From the NCBI GenBank assembly GCA_009801085.1, contig VNWV01000007.1, forward strand, positions 806,001 to 870,000: a stretch of 64,000 nt of DNA, in the 5' to 3' direction. The notes under the pieces were generated by a model. It searched no databases. It worked only from the letters and a program-made list of their open reading frames with translations, and was not told the DNA's origin. The stretch is from Lasiodiplodia sp. COLG20. Its lineage: Eukaryota > Ascomycota > Dothideomycetes > Botryosphaeriales > Botryosphaeriaceae. A program made the position numbers and the translations under genes. This document shows, in pieces, positions 20,755-30,805 of the stretch. Each line of letters opens with the position of its first letter. Positions within the stretch are counted from its first letter, which is position 1.

Positions 20755-22056
20755 ATGGCGACCCGCCGCCTGCGCTCGCGCGCCCAGATTAATGCTGACC
20801 TGCAAAGCCAACCCACCTCTGCGAGCTCGCGCCCGCGCCGTGCAGCAGCTGCCCCCACCTCCGCCACCATCGAGCGCACCTCGCCTGAGGAGACGCGCCA
20901 GTCCATCCACCTCACCGTCAAGGCCGCCCCCAGCAAGCTCCGCGAAGCCACCAGCGGCACCAGCCAGCCCCGCAGGGGCGCCGGGAACTCGCGCAACAAC
21001 TTCGTCGGTGGCGAGATAGTCGTCGGCCAACGCAGCTCCCGGAACAAGAAGACCATTATTGAGGACACGTCTGAGGAGGAGCTTGACGAAGATGAGCTGG
21101 ACGATGACGATGTCGAGGAGGACGACGACGATGAGGACATGGCCGACGACGCCGATGCCGATGCCGACGAGGACGTAGACATGGAGGACTCGTTACCCGC
21201 TCCGCCTCCTCCAGCTCCCAAGGGGAGAGGGAAGCAGCAACAGAAGCCGAGTATCAAGGTCTCACAAGCAGACCGGGAAGTTCCAAGCGTCGAAGCTAAG
21301 GAGATGGCCATGGAGGATGACCAGAGCGAGGATGACGAGCTTTCGGAGCTGGACTCTGCAGACGAGCAGGACGATGAGGATATCGAGGAAGACGACGCCG
21401 AGGGCGAGGATGACGAGCTGGACGACGAAATGGACAGCGACGAGGAGACGCCAATGTCCGGCAGTCGAGCAGGCACACCAGACCTCAGCAAGCTCACCAG
21501 GCGTCAACGGGCGGCTTTCGAGACCTACGAGGGCGAATTGATTTCCCTGTCGAACGGTATGTTATTCCGGGACCAATGATTTTGAGCATACTAACACCCC
21601 CGCAGAGGCACAGAAGAAGAAGCACCTGACTGCCGAGGAGCATGCTATGCGGAGAGCCGAAATGGCGCGTCGCAGGAAGAATCTCAGCGAGAAACGCAAC
21701 GAGGAGGAAAAGGTGAGCACAAGTGCCTCAATCGCTGCATACAACAGCCATTGGCTTTTCGTGAATGGAAAACTGATTTGTCACAGATGGACACGATCAA
21801 CCGTCTTCTCAAGAAGCAAGCCCCGAAGCGCCGTGGAAGAGCGCAGATCGACGCCGACGCCGCCGGCGAAGAGCAGGAAATAGAAGAAGAACGCGCTCCG
21901 GCTCTATGGGTTCGCTATGTCCAGACTGCTGAGAGCAGCCAGATTGCGGTACCTCACGACTGGATTGAGTCTCCCCTCGGAGAGCTGATGACCAAGTCAA
22001 AGCCTGCGACAGTGAAGACGCCTTTTGCGGGGAGAATGGTCCAAGAGGTTGCATAA
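20755..22056 (+). CDS. IES2: INO80 chromatin-remodelling complex subunit Ies2 (PAPA-1 domain)
   Basis: Nuclear subunit of the INO80 remodeller. Three exons, 20755-21556, 21606-21712 and 21787-22056, sum to 1,179 nt (392 residues). A basic Arg-rich N-terminus (MATRRLRSRAQINADL) is followed by long Asp/Glu tracts, then LTRRQRAAFETYEGELISL. The PAPA-1-like block spans exons 2 and 3: AEEHAMRRAEMARRRKNLSE and KMDTINRLLKKQAPKRRGR. The C-terminus has VRYVQTAESSQIAVPHDW. The PAPA-1 block crossing an intron in phase gives good confidence. A longer N-terminus starting at 20496 is possible. Confidence 0.85.
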
Positions 22057-22413
22057 ACTTCAACTTGAAGGAACAAAGTTCAAAAATTGGCAGGCAGGAG
22101 TCTAGGTACTAGACTGGCTCTAAGGAGCTTGAGGAACTTGTTTGCGGGAAATTCGGGTTTTATCGGTAGAATATATAAATTTATTGCACATATGGCTTCT
22201 TTGAAGTCTGATTAATCGACGTCATTTCTCACGCTCTGTTCTAATCAACAAATGCCACTTAACAGACTTGTTCCTAGGGAATCTTTCGAGTGCAGTCCAT
22301 ATAAGTCAATAAGCGGAGTTCGAAATCGATAGGTCTGTGGTGCAATTGTTCAGCTACTAACTACATAAATACAACTTTCGCCAAAATAGTGTAGTTGTTT
22401 TGGTAGTTACTCA
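22057..22413. other. Intergenic, AT-rich
   Basis: 3' flank of IES2. No gene seen. Confidence 0.4.
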
Positions 22414-22710
22414 TTACCACGGCCTGTAAACCTGGGTTCCGCTCGGCATGTTTGCCTGATCAAAAGGATCCCACCTATATTCTGTAGGCCTTGGGTTGGA
22501 TTGTGTCTGTGTCGTTGTACTTTGTTGTTGGCTGGAACTGCTACTTTGTCCCGTTGAATAAGCGCTCACTGGAACGAGCTTGGGGTGGAGAGCTTTGCTT
22601 CCCTTTTCCCTTTGGGATTTTGGGGCTGATTGGACATTGTCGTAAATTTTTGAATGAAGAACTGGTTTGCGTTGGTGCGAAGATTTTTGCTTGATTGTCG
22701 TTGAATTCAT
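22414..22710 (-). CDS. Possible small hypothetical protein (98 aa) or terminal exon
   Basis: An ATG-initiated frame giving a basic, Ser/Gln/Thr-rich 98-residue protein ending WDPFDQANMPSGTQVYRPW. The composition is protein-like and the C-terminus does not look random, but there is no recognised domain. The frame stays open upstream to a possible acceptor (GACGGCAG), so it may be the last exon of a gene whose first exon lies in 22,773-23,018 (-). I could not find an in-phase join. Low confidence. Confidence 0.3.
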   Translation of the reverse strand: MNSTTIKQKSSHQRKPVLHSKIYDNVQSAPKSQREKGSKALHPKLVPVSAYSTGQSSSSSQQQSTTTQTQSNPRPTEYRWDPFDQANMPSGTQVYRPW

Positions 22711-23293
22711 ACATAGAATAAAAGTGCGATAGTTATAGTTTTGCTGCCGTCAGTATCAGGACATCCTCGTGTTTACAAGGAACTTCTTGAAGAGAATGGC
22801 AAGCACACATGAGGATTTAGGATTTTACTACGTTTGAGCGCGATTGCCAGGTCATAAAGAGGTAGTTTCTTTCCCATGAATGTCGCCTCTTGCAAACTCC
22901 GCACGTGAATACAACTGGATTGACTTTCAACACATACTCTCTCTTGACCAACATGTACGTCCACGTGTTCCTCAACTCTGGTTTGTCTATTCCCCATTAA
23001 CCACGACAGTAGTTTCATGGCCCGGCCCTAACCACCATCCAGAGTTTCCTTTTATCGGCTTCTTTGAGATCCTATGGCGAGCCGCTGATATCCTTCACAG
23101 AATCGCAGCTATTTGCGACAAGGTATAAAGCCCATTCAGAGTTCGATCATCTGTTCAAAACTCAAGGAAGAGTGCGTGATATCCCCTTCTGGGGCATGGC
23201 CGGTTGACGCACTAGCAGAGACAATTAGTAATCTAGATACGATTGCCAGTCTCTGCGGGTACAGGAGGGATTCAGATGCTTGAGGAGGCGACA
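22711..23293. other. Intergenic, possible 5' exon
   Basis: Holds an ATG frame at 22773-23018 (-) that may belong with the small downstream frame; otherwise nothing is supported. Confidence 0.25.
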
Positions 23294-24922
23294 TTAACCA
23301 AGATCATACTCATGAAAATCCTCGGGCAAGTCCGTATCGATTTTCGTCCCCAGATCCGTGTCCTCAAGGAAAGTTCTGCCAAGCAACTTCTCTGGGAGAT
23401 AATCTTGAACAACTCTCCCGTCCAAGTAATCCGGATTATACTTGTACTCCTTTCCATATCCAAGCTCCTTCATCAACCTCGTCGGGGCGTTGCGCAAATG
23501 TACTGGCACTGGTAGGCCTGCTATGCCGGGCTCTTGAAGGGCCGTCATGGCATTACTGAGGCCGCGATATGCACGCGTTGATTTGGGTGACATGGCCAAC
23601 GCAACAGTCGCGTGAGCAAGATTGATGCGGCATTCAGGCATGCCGATTTTCTCGCAGGCAGCGTAAGTGGCCGTAGCGAGGGAAAGCATTGTATTGTCTG
23701 CCAGACCAACATCTTCGGATGCCACGACGATAAGCCGTCTCGCAATGTAAAGAGGGTCCTCGCCTGACTGCAGCATTCGTGCCAAGTAGTAGAGAGATGC
23801 GTCGGGGTCGGAACCACGTATTGATTTATGAAATGCTGAAATGGTATCGTAGTGTTGATCACCAGCACGATCGTACACGAGGGTCTGCGTTAACGACTTT
23901 TTGATGGCTTCCTTTGTCATGGATGGTCGAGTAGAGAGATCCATTGCCAGTTCAAGGAGATTGAGCCCAGTGCGCGCATCACCGTCGGCGAAGGCGGCCA
24001 GGTAGCCCAACATCTCATCATCAACCAAGCTAGTATCAGCATTGCTCCCCTCGCGTTCTAGCGCACGACGGAGTATAGTCGTAACAGTCTCTTCAGACAG
24101 TTTAGAGAGCGTAAAGGTGCGACAGCGTGACAGCAAGGCGTTGACAACCTTGAAGCTGGGGTTCTCGGTCGTGGCACCGATGAGCGTGACCTGTCCGGCC
24201 TCGACAGGTCCCAAGAAGACATCCTGCTGACTCTTGCTGAATCTGTGAATTTCATCGCAGAATATTATCGTCTTGCGCCCCGTAAGGCCCAACTCATTCC
24301 GAGCCTCGGCAAATAGCTTCTTGCACTCAGCTACACCGGAACTGGTACTATTGATTTCGACGAATCGACAGCCAGCTGTGTGGGCTATGAGGCGTGCTAT
24401 TGTAGTCTTGCCAGTGCCGGGACCTCCCCAGAGTATCATCGAGGGCACGCGATCTTGCTCAATCAGACCCCGGATTACGCCATCAGATCCCACGAGCTCT
24501 TGTCCGCAGACGTCATCGAGCGTCCTGGGCCTCATGCGCTCCGCTAGCGGTGCGACCTTTTGGAAGGCAGTGGACTTGTTGCGCTTTGGAGACGGCGGCG
24601 AAGACACTGGTTCCGACTTCTTATTCACGGGTTCAGGTTCGAAGGGTCTCTTCAAGCCGTTTGTGGAGGGTTCGGATGGGACCGGAAGCTGTGTTCTGGT
24701 TGGCATGGGAGATGTGACAGGTGAAGGCTCGGCATTTTTCGTGGATAGGTTCGAGGAACGCTTTGTGGAGGGCGGTTGAAAGAAGCTGGCGACATTGGCC
24801 TTCTGGGTTGCAGGTGGTGGTGCATTGGTCGGGTCGATGACGTGGGCTTCGCAACCCGAATCTATGTGCTCATTGATGTGGCGTTCTGAGACGGGCTTGG
24901 AGCAAATGGGGCAGTCGACCAT
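23294..24922 (-). CDS. MGS1: Mgs1/WRNIP1/RarA-family replication-fork AAA+ ATPase
   Basis: Single-exon gene for 542 residues. The N-terminus is a UBZ4 ubiquitin-binding finger with Cys4, Cys7, His19 and Cys24 (DCPICSKPVSERHINEHI). A KANVASFF stretch resembles a PCNA-interacting box without the usual Gln. After a disordered linker comes the AAA+ module: Walker A GGPGTGKT, Walker B IIFCDEIHRF, sensor 1 GATTENPSF. The C-terminal MgsA domain has DPDASLYYLARMLQSGEDP and ASEDVGLAD. The family acts at stalled forks with PCNA and ubiquitinated partners. It is divergent from the aminotransferase gene across 256 bp. Confidence 0.95.
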   Translation of the reverse strand: MVDCPICSKPVSERHINEHIDSGCEAHVIDPTNAPPPATQKANVASFFQPPSTKRSSNLSTKNAEPSPVTSPMPTRTQLPVPSEPSTNGLKRPFEPEPVNKKSEPVSSPPSPKRNKSTAFQKVAPLAERMRPRTLDDVCGQELVGSDGVIRGLIEQDRVPSMILWGGPGTGKTTIARLIAHTAGCRFVEINSTSSGVAECKKLFAEARNELGLTGRKTIIFCDEIHRFSKSQQDVFLGPVEAGQVTLIGATTENPSFKVVNALLSRCRTFTLSKLSEETVTTILRRALEREGSNADTSLVDDEMLGYLAAFADGDARTGLNLLELAMDLSTRPSMTKEAIKKSLTQTLVYDRAGDQHYDTISAFHKSIRGSDPDASLYYLARMLQSGEDPLYIARRLIVVASEDVGLADNTMLSLATATYAACEKIGMPECRINLAHATVALAMSPKSTRAYRGLSNAMTALQEPGIAGLPVPVHLRNAPTRLMKELGYGKEYKYNPDYLDGRVVQDYLPEKLLGRTFLEDTDLGTKIDTDLPEDFHEYDLG

Positions 24923-25178
24923 GGTGTGTGGGCGGGGCCCAATTGGCAGCGCTGCGAAAAGACGCGTCGTGTTGGATTGGAATCTGGGGCGACGCGACGG
25001 GCCGGTTAGCTTCGCAAGCTCCAGCTCCAGCAGGCAGTCAGAGCTTCTGCGGAGGGCCCGAAGTCGGCGTCACCGCCCGACAGGCCGATAAATGCCGATC
25101 GCTGGTGGGCAAGCACGTAATCGGGCTCGCGCACTGGTAGGTGGGTGGGATGCGAGAAAAGAGTCACCACAAACTAAC

Positions 25179-26676
25179 ATGAGGCCCACGCTGCTCTTAC
25201 GCTCATCAGGTCGTCTGACGCTTTCTTCCTCCTCCTTCACCAAGCCTGGTCTGTCTTTCTTCACTCGCACTCCTCAGCCCGCAAGAGCTATGTCGGCTAC
25301 TGCTGCGCGTCGCGACCCGTACAAGCCCGCCGCAAGAGTGGCGGGCCAGAAGCAGGATGTTTGGTGCGCAATTCTCTCTCACAGCTTAGCAGTAGATGCT
25401 AATGCCACAGGCAGGTCGATTGTCAACGAGGCCGCCGCTCAAACACCCGTTACGCCTGTCGTGAACATGGGCCAGGGCTTTTTCGGCTACAACCCCCCGC
25501 AGTTCGTCCTCGATGCCGCCAAGCACGCTCTCGACCGCGTCGAGTGCAACCAGTACTCTCCTACCAAGGTACATACGGCAGGCTATAACATGCACGAGCG
25601 GTGCTGACTGTGCGAAGGGTCGCCCGAGGTTAAAGCAGGCGCTGGCGGATGCGTACTCGCCCTTCTTCGGCAAGACTTTGAACCCGGAGACCGAGATCAC
25701 CATTACCACGGGCGCCAATGAGGGCATGCTCAGTGCCTTCATGGCCTTCATTGAGCCTGGCGACGAGGTCATCGTGTTCGAGCCCTTCTTCGACCAGTAC
25801 ATCTCCAACATCGAGATGGCTGGCGGAAAGGTCGTCTACGTGCCCATGCACCCTCCCAAGGAGGGCGCAACCAAGACGACTTCGGCCGCAGAGTGGAAGA
25901 TTGACTTGAAGGAGTTCGAGGCTGCCATCACTCCCAATACCCGCATGATCGTCCTGAACACGCCGCACAACCCGATTGGCAAGGTCTTCTCGAAGGAGGA
26001 GCTTCAAGCCCTTGCCGACATCTGCGTCAAACACAACCTGATTATTCTCTCGGACGAGGTCTACGACCGCCTGTACTACGTTCCCTTCACGCGTATTGCG
26101 ACGCTGTCGCCCGAGGTCGCCGAGCGCACCATCACCGTCGGATCTGGGGGCAAGAACTTTTACGCCACTGGGTGGAGGGTTGGCTGGTTGATCGGCCCTG
26201 AGCATCTGATCAAGTATGTCAGCGCTGCGCATACGCGCATTTGCTACAGCAGCGTCAGCCCACTGCAGGAAGCCACGGCTGTGGCTTTCGAGGAGGCGGA
26301 TAAGCACAACTTCTGGGAGGAGTCGAAGAAGGAGATGAAGGGCAAGATGGACAAGTTCAATGCCATTTGGGACGAGCTGGGACTGCCGTACTCGATTCCG
26401 GAGGGCGGCTACTTTGTTCTCGTCAACATGGCCAAGGTAAAGCTTCCCGACGGCTATGATTTCCCTCCCCACGTGGCCGAGCGGCCGCGCGACTTCAAGC
26501 TGTCATGGTTCCTGATCAAGGAGTTTGGCCTCGCCGCCATCCCGCCCACTGAGTTCTTCACGCCCGGCAACGCACACATTGTCGAGGACTGGCTGCGGTT
26601 CGCAGTCTGCAAGAACGACGATGTTTTGGAGCTTGCCCAGGATAGACTGCGGGGTCTCAAGAAGTACCTCCAGTAA
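25179..26676 (+). CDS. Kynurenine-oxoglutarate aminotransferase-type PLP enzyme (Bna3-like)
   Basis: Fold-type I, class I/II aminotransferase. Exons 25179-25363, 25415-25568 and 25618-26676 sum to 1,398 nt (465 residues). The first 37 residues (MRPTLLLRSSGRLTLSSSSF and on) are basic, Ser-rich and free of acidic residues, as in a mitochondrial presequence. A second in-frame ATG at 25290 (MSATAARRDPY) could give a cytosolic form. The core has VNMGQGFFGYNPP, TTGANEGM, NTPHNPIGKVF, and the PLP-lysine motif GSGGKNFYATGWRVGW. The last three and the overall length match Bna3/kynurenine aminotransferase, which forms kynurenic acid; glutamine transaminase K or cysteine-S-conjugate lyase activity is an alternative. 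Confidence 0.92.
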
Positions 26677-26689
26677 AAAGACGCCTAGA

Positions 26690-26695
26690 AATAAA
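26690..26695 (+). terminator. AATAAA polyadenylation signal of the aminotransferase
   Basis: AATAAA 14 nt past the stop codon. Confidence 0.35.
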
Positions 26696-27144
26696 TACTT
26701 CCCTGTTCTGCAGCGCATGCATGTACTCCGCGTAGGATTCCACCCGAGCTTGCTCCGATGCATGTAACATTACGCAAGAGAAGCGGCTGCGCGGAGCTCC
26801 GCCTTTGAAGTTCCCAGCAAGCACCCTTCTCAAATTTGCAGAATTGACAGCAGCAGACGACTAACAACCCAGCTCATCGGCCGGGCAAGCTTCTTATTCG
26901 TGCGCTTCCATCCTTTGTTGTTCCGCGGGCTTTCCGGAGAAAGGTGGTACGATTGAGAGGATCCACGGCTGCGGGAGCTATGATACACTAGCGACGTCAT
27001 ATGCGGAGGAGCTCACCCAACCCTCGCAGCTGTCCTGTCGAGCTGCAGAATGCGCGTAATAAAACATAATAAACCCCTCTTCTCCGGTCATTCCACCTCA
27101 CCATCCCACACCAACTTCACTCCATTGCTGTCAAACTCATCCCA
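26696..27144. other. Intergenic, promoter of repeat protein
   Basis: Promoter and leader of the AEQDRY-repeat gene. The last 90 nt are CT/CA-rich. No gene seen. Confidence 0.4.
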
Positions 27145-29157
27145 ATGGCTGAGCAAGACCGCTACGGCTCCCACTGGGGAGCCAATCCAAACAATCCTGT
27201 CAAGGATTCCCCTTCTGTCAACCTTCAGAACATCCCTGCCCCTCAAGGCTCCGGCGCCGAGCAAGATCGCTACGGCGGATGGTTTGCCGGAAAGGCTCCC
27301 TCTGTCGACCAGATTCAAGACAAGCTCCCCAAAGCTTCCGGAGCTGAGCAGGACCGCTTTGGCGGCTGGTTTGGAGGCAAGGCTCCCTCCGCCGACGACC
27401 TCAAAGACAAAGTTCAAGAAGCTTTACCGAAGACCTCTGGCGCCGAGCAGGATCGTTACGGCGGTTGGTTCGGACGCAAAGCTCCTTCCGCCGACGAAAT
27501 CAAAGAAAAGGCCCAGCAGGTTCTGCCACACACCTCGGGCGCCGAGCAAGACCGTTACAGCGGATGGTTCGGTGGCAAAGGTCCTTCGGTCGACGACATC
27601 TCGAAGCACCTCCCGCACACTTCTGGCGCTGAGCAGGATCGCTACGCCGGATGGTTTGGAGGCAAAGGACCTTCCGCAAGCGACATTTCCGAGAAGCTGC
27701 CTCATACTTCCGGAGCTGAGCAAGACCGCTATGCTGGCTGGTTCGGTGGTAAAGGTCCTTCCGCAAGCGACATCTCGGAAAGACTACCTCACACTTCTGG
27801 GGCTGAGCAAGATCGCTATGAAGGGTGGTTTGGCGGGAAGCCGATTCCCGTAGACAAGATCAACGAAAGGCTGCCTCACACATCGGGTGCCGAGCAAGAC
27901 AGGTACGGCAGCCATTTTGGAGGCCATCCTTTCCCTAACCGCACCGACCGCATTGGCTCCGCCGCTGAGCAGGACCGCTACGCTTCCCACTTTGGCCTCC
28001 ACCCAGACAATCCAATTCAAACTGCTCGAACTACACCCGCCTCATCTAGCTCGGGTTTGCCAGCGAGTAGAAACATACATTCCGGTGCAGAGCAAGATCG
28101 GTTTGCGTCGCACTTTGCCGCTCCTCCCAGCAATCCAATCAATGCTACCGCAGTTGGACTGTTGCAGGGAGCCATTCTCCCCTCTTTCGGTCTGCACGCC
28201 GGTCTCTCTGCTGTCACATATGGCGTGGCTCGCTACACAAACCGAGTAGAACTGAAAGACTGGCTTTGGCCTTCTGGAATGGTTGCCAACGCTTGGTGGA
28301 GCGCTGTTGGCACCCGTGTGGTCTATGATGGACTCTCCCTCTCCGAGGCCTGGTCTACTATCACTTACCCCGAGAAAGTCATGCTCACTCAGGTTTCTGC
28401 TTGGGGCATCCGCCTCTTCTACCGCATTGCCAGTCGTAGCGTGAAGCGTGGGAAGGATGACCCCCGTTATGTGACGGCGAAGGAAGACGGCAGTTTCTGG
28501 AACAAATCTTTCATCAGCATGTTCTTGCCGGAGGCTGTTTTCCAGACCTTGATCACCCTTCCGTTCACCCTGCCTTTCCGTGCTAGGTTGGAGAGCGTCA
28601 GGTCTTCGCCTCTCCCCGAGAATGCTTCCTTCTTCCATAGCCTCGCTGTTCTCTTGTTCACTACCGGATACGCTCTGGAGGTTCTTGCGGACACACAGCT
28701 CGAGTCGCACAAGCAACAGAAGAGCGAAGAGCTCAACCGTGAGGGCGTCTGGAGCATCGTCAGGCATCCCAAGTATGTACCCCACTGTCTGTGCTCTACG
28801 AGTATCCATCCGCTGACTGTGCCCAGCTACCTTGGTGATGCTCTCGTCCACTTCTCATTCCCCGTTCTTCTCTACAGCGCCGGCATCCTTCACCCGCTTT
28901 CCGTCCTTGGCCCTGTTGTCAATTACGTCTTCCTCCGCTTCGTCGATGGTGACAAGGGCAACGAGGCTGACCAGGAGGCGCGCTACCCCAAGGAAAACCA
29001 GCTCAAGTATCAGCAGCTGATGGAGTACAAGCGCGAGAAGAACAGCTTCTGGCCCAGCCCTAGTGAGGTCCAGAACAAGTGGACCTGGATTGTGCTTGCT
29101 GCGGGGGCTGGTGGTGTCATCCTCGAGGGGGGCGTTCGCGCGTTCCTCCGTGGTTAA
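27145..29157 (+). CDS. DUF1295 (steroid 5-alpha-reductase-like) membrane protein with N-terminal AEQDRY repeats
   Basis: Two exons, 27145-28772 and 28827-29157, give 652 residues. The 54-nt intron keeps the frame open if unspliced, but splicing restores the family motif RHPNYLGD, so it is real. Residues 2-333 are 11 tandem copies of a unit starting AEQDR[Y/F]. The middle copies are 29 residues with the pattern GAEQDRYxGWFGGKGPS, a short helix-like DISEKL segment and PHTS. Residues from about 335 on are a polytopic membrane domain with hydrophobic helices and the DUF1295 signature, a fold related to steroid reductases and isoprenylcysteine methyltransferases. DUF1295 proteins are usually about 300 residues, so the repeat array doubles the size. 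Function unknown. Confidence 0.88.
   Translation: MAEQDRYGSHWGANPNNPVKDSPSVNLQNIPAPQGSGAEQDRYGGWFAGKAPSVDQIQDKLPKASGAEQDRFGGWFGGKAPSADDLKDKVQEALPKTSGAEQDRYGGWFGRKAPSADEIKEKAQQVLPHTSGAEQDRYSGWFGGKGPSVDDISKHLPHTSGAEQDRYAGWFGGKGPSASDISEKLPHTSGAEQDRYAGWFGGKGPSASDISERLPHTSGAEQDRYEGWFGGKPIPVDKINERLPHTSGAEQDRYGSHFGGHPFPNRTDRIGSAAEQDRYASHFGLHPDNPIQTARTTPASSSSGLPASRNIHSGAEQDRFASHFAAPPSNPINATAVGLLQGAILPSFGLHAGLSAVTYGVARYTNRVELKDWLWPSGMVANAWWSAVGTRVVYDGLSLSEAWSTITYPEKVMLTQVSAWGIRLFYRIASRSVKRGKDDPRYVTAKEDGSFWNKSFISMFLPEAVFQTLITLPFTLPFRARLESVRSSPLPENASFFHSLAVLLFTTGYALEVLADTQLESHKQQKSEELNREGVWSIVRHPKYVPHCLCSTSIHPLTVPSYLGDALVHFSFPVLLYSAGILHPLSVLGPVVNYVFLRFVDGDKGNEADQEARYPKENQLKYQQLMEYKREKNSFWPSPSEVQNKWTWIVLAAGAGGVILEGGVRAFLRG
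27148..28143 (+). repeat. Eleven-copy in-gene tandem repeat (AEQDRY unit)
   Basis: Coding repeat array. Unit starts by residue: 2, 37, 66, 99, 132, 161, 190, 219, 248, 273, 314. Copies 5-8 are exactly 29 codons (87 bp), and copies 6 and 7 are nearly identical. Copies 3 and 4 are 33 codons. Edge copies (1, 9, 10, 11) share a GSHWG/SHFG variant in place of GWFGG. The order edge-core-edge suggests core expansion by duplication. Confidence 0.95.
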
Positions 29158-30217
29158 ACATGCATCTGAACGCGGGTCCGCTTCGTATTACCTACTAGGT
29201 TACCGGATTGTGTTGGAATATTACAAAAGCTAATTACCATCTGCCTCAAGAAGGGACAATGTCCATTACATGTACATTAATGAAGGCTGAAATGCTATAT
29301 CTTAGGAGTTCAACTACTGATTCAATTTAGGACGGCTCAGAAGAAAATGGAATGGCTTGCTGTAAACGGAGTTTGCACTCGAAACCGAGTCTCGTTTGAG
29401 TCTTGTAAGCTGTGATCTTAAACCTTCTCAGTTTGATTGTTACATGTGCGGAATCTGAAAATTGGTAATACTGCATGCTGGTTGCACCGCCGTGATGACA
29501 AAGTTGCAAGGCTGATGAAAAGCTTGGCAGCTGAACACAAGCCACCACCACCCATGGTTCGCATCTCGTGACATGGCGCTTCACGTCATCCCGTACCCAT
29601 TTTCGCAGGGCAACGCCACAAACAGAAATAGAATGAGGCGTTGAGTTTCCACCATCCCCCACAATCCTTGCCTCCGCAGGAGCGCCTTACGAAGTCTCGG
29701 CTCCACTCGCTGCATGTCACATTCACACTTCCCCGGATGGCGCAGAAAGAAAACGTGACATTGCACGACAATGGCGCCTGGGGAAATTACGTTTGCAAGC
29801 TAAGTGGTTCATTTTTACGACGGAAACGGGTCCTTCCACACAGGAATAGTGAGCGAGCTGCAAAGCCTCGTCTTACTTCATTCCTTCTAGAGCCGGTTCT
29901 GGGCGCTATACGAGAGTTGTCTTTCAGCAGATGCTACGATGCCATCGTGAGATTATCCCCCTCTGAGTCTGGTGACTGCGGATGGGAGACCGCAGTCGTG
30001 AGGATTGGGTCAATCCATGTCTATTCTTGACCGAACAAGCGCAGGGCTGGTGATGCCTATGGTGAGATGAATATAAAATGCAGTGCTTCCTTCGTTCAAT
30101 ATGGTCTCCATCAAGCAACCACCAAGTCTTTCTACAATCACCAAGCCTTTCTGCAATCATCAAGCCTTCCTGCAATCATTACTCACGAACTTTTCTCCGA
30201 CCAATCCTCCAATCAAA
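29158..30217. other. Intergenic with But2-like gene promoter
   Basis: No gene supported (the frame at 29641-30030 has no domain). A TATAAAA element at 30072-30078 lies 140 nt before the next ATG. The leader contains three near-repeats of CAATCATCAAGCCTT and similar at about 30138-30180. Confidence 0.4.
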
Positions 30218-30805
30218 ATGCACTTCACCACCCTCACCACCGCCGTCCTCTCCGGCGCCGCCTTCGCGGCTGCCCTGCCCACCACGGACGCACCCACGGG
30301 CACCCTTGAGCGCCGCGCATGCACGACGCAGTACCCAACGCACCTGTTCCAGATCAGGCAGGACGACCCGCAGCACAACACTGGCGACCACAGCTACGTG
30401 TACACGTCGCAGAGCGACGGCAAGATGAGCCAGTGGGTGACGGAGCTGCAGTTCACGGGCATCCCCGCCGGCGCGTACGGGTGCAGCGTCGAGTTCTTCT
30501 TCCAGGCCGGCTACCACGTCGACACCAGCGGCGGCACCCCCGGGAACCCCACCCGCCTCGACTTCTTCACCGCCAACGACACCATCAAATCCGATGACAA
30601 CTGGAACCACCACCCCGGCAAGGTGTCGAGGGTCGGCACCCAGGTCGTCAGCACCGCGCCCGACCACGACACTAAGTTGACCGTCGTGACCGGCGCGTGC
30701 CAGGAGACCCTCAACTACCTGATCGAGGTGCAGGGTGACAAGGCTGGCAGCGTTGGCTTCTACCAGAGCCCGCCGAACGGCCTGAGGTTGACCTACAACT
30801 GCTAA
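30218..30805 (+). CDS. Secreted But2-domain-like protein
   Basis: Single-exon gene for 195 residues. The signal peptide (MHFTTLTTAVLSGAAFAAAL) is followed by a short pro-stretch and a dibasic site ERR at 31-33, so the mature protein may begin at Ala34. The rest is a beta-rich domain with paired cysteines: CTTQYPTHLFQIRQ, VTELQFTGIPAGAYGCSVEF, and a final Cys ending LTYNC. The sentence QFTGIPAGAYGC matches the fungal extracellular But2 C-terminal domain family (ubiquitin 3 binding protein But2 type). Role unknown; many such proteins are abundant secreted or wall-linked proteins. Confidence 0.78.
   Translation: MHFTTLTTAVLSGAAFAAALPTTDAPTGTLERRACTTQYPTHLFQIRQDDPQHNTGDHSYVYTSQSDGKMSQWVTELQFTGIPAGAYGCSVEFFFQAGYHVDTSGGTPGNPTRLDFFTANDTIKSDDNWNHHPGKVSRVGTQVVSTAPDHDTKLTVVTGACQETLNYLIEVQGDKAGSVGFYQSPPNGLRLTYNC

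Noticed and set aside
20376..21497. 373-residue Ser-rich frame antisense to IES2
   Set aside because: The Ser runs are the reverse complement of the Asp/Glu tracts of IES2.
25630..26472. 280-residue frame antisense to the aminotransferase
   Set aside because: Shadow frame with no family motif; the plus strand is an intact enzyme.
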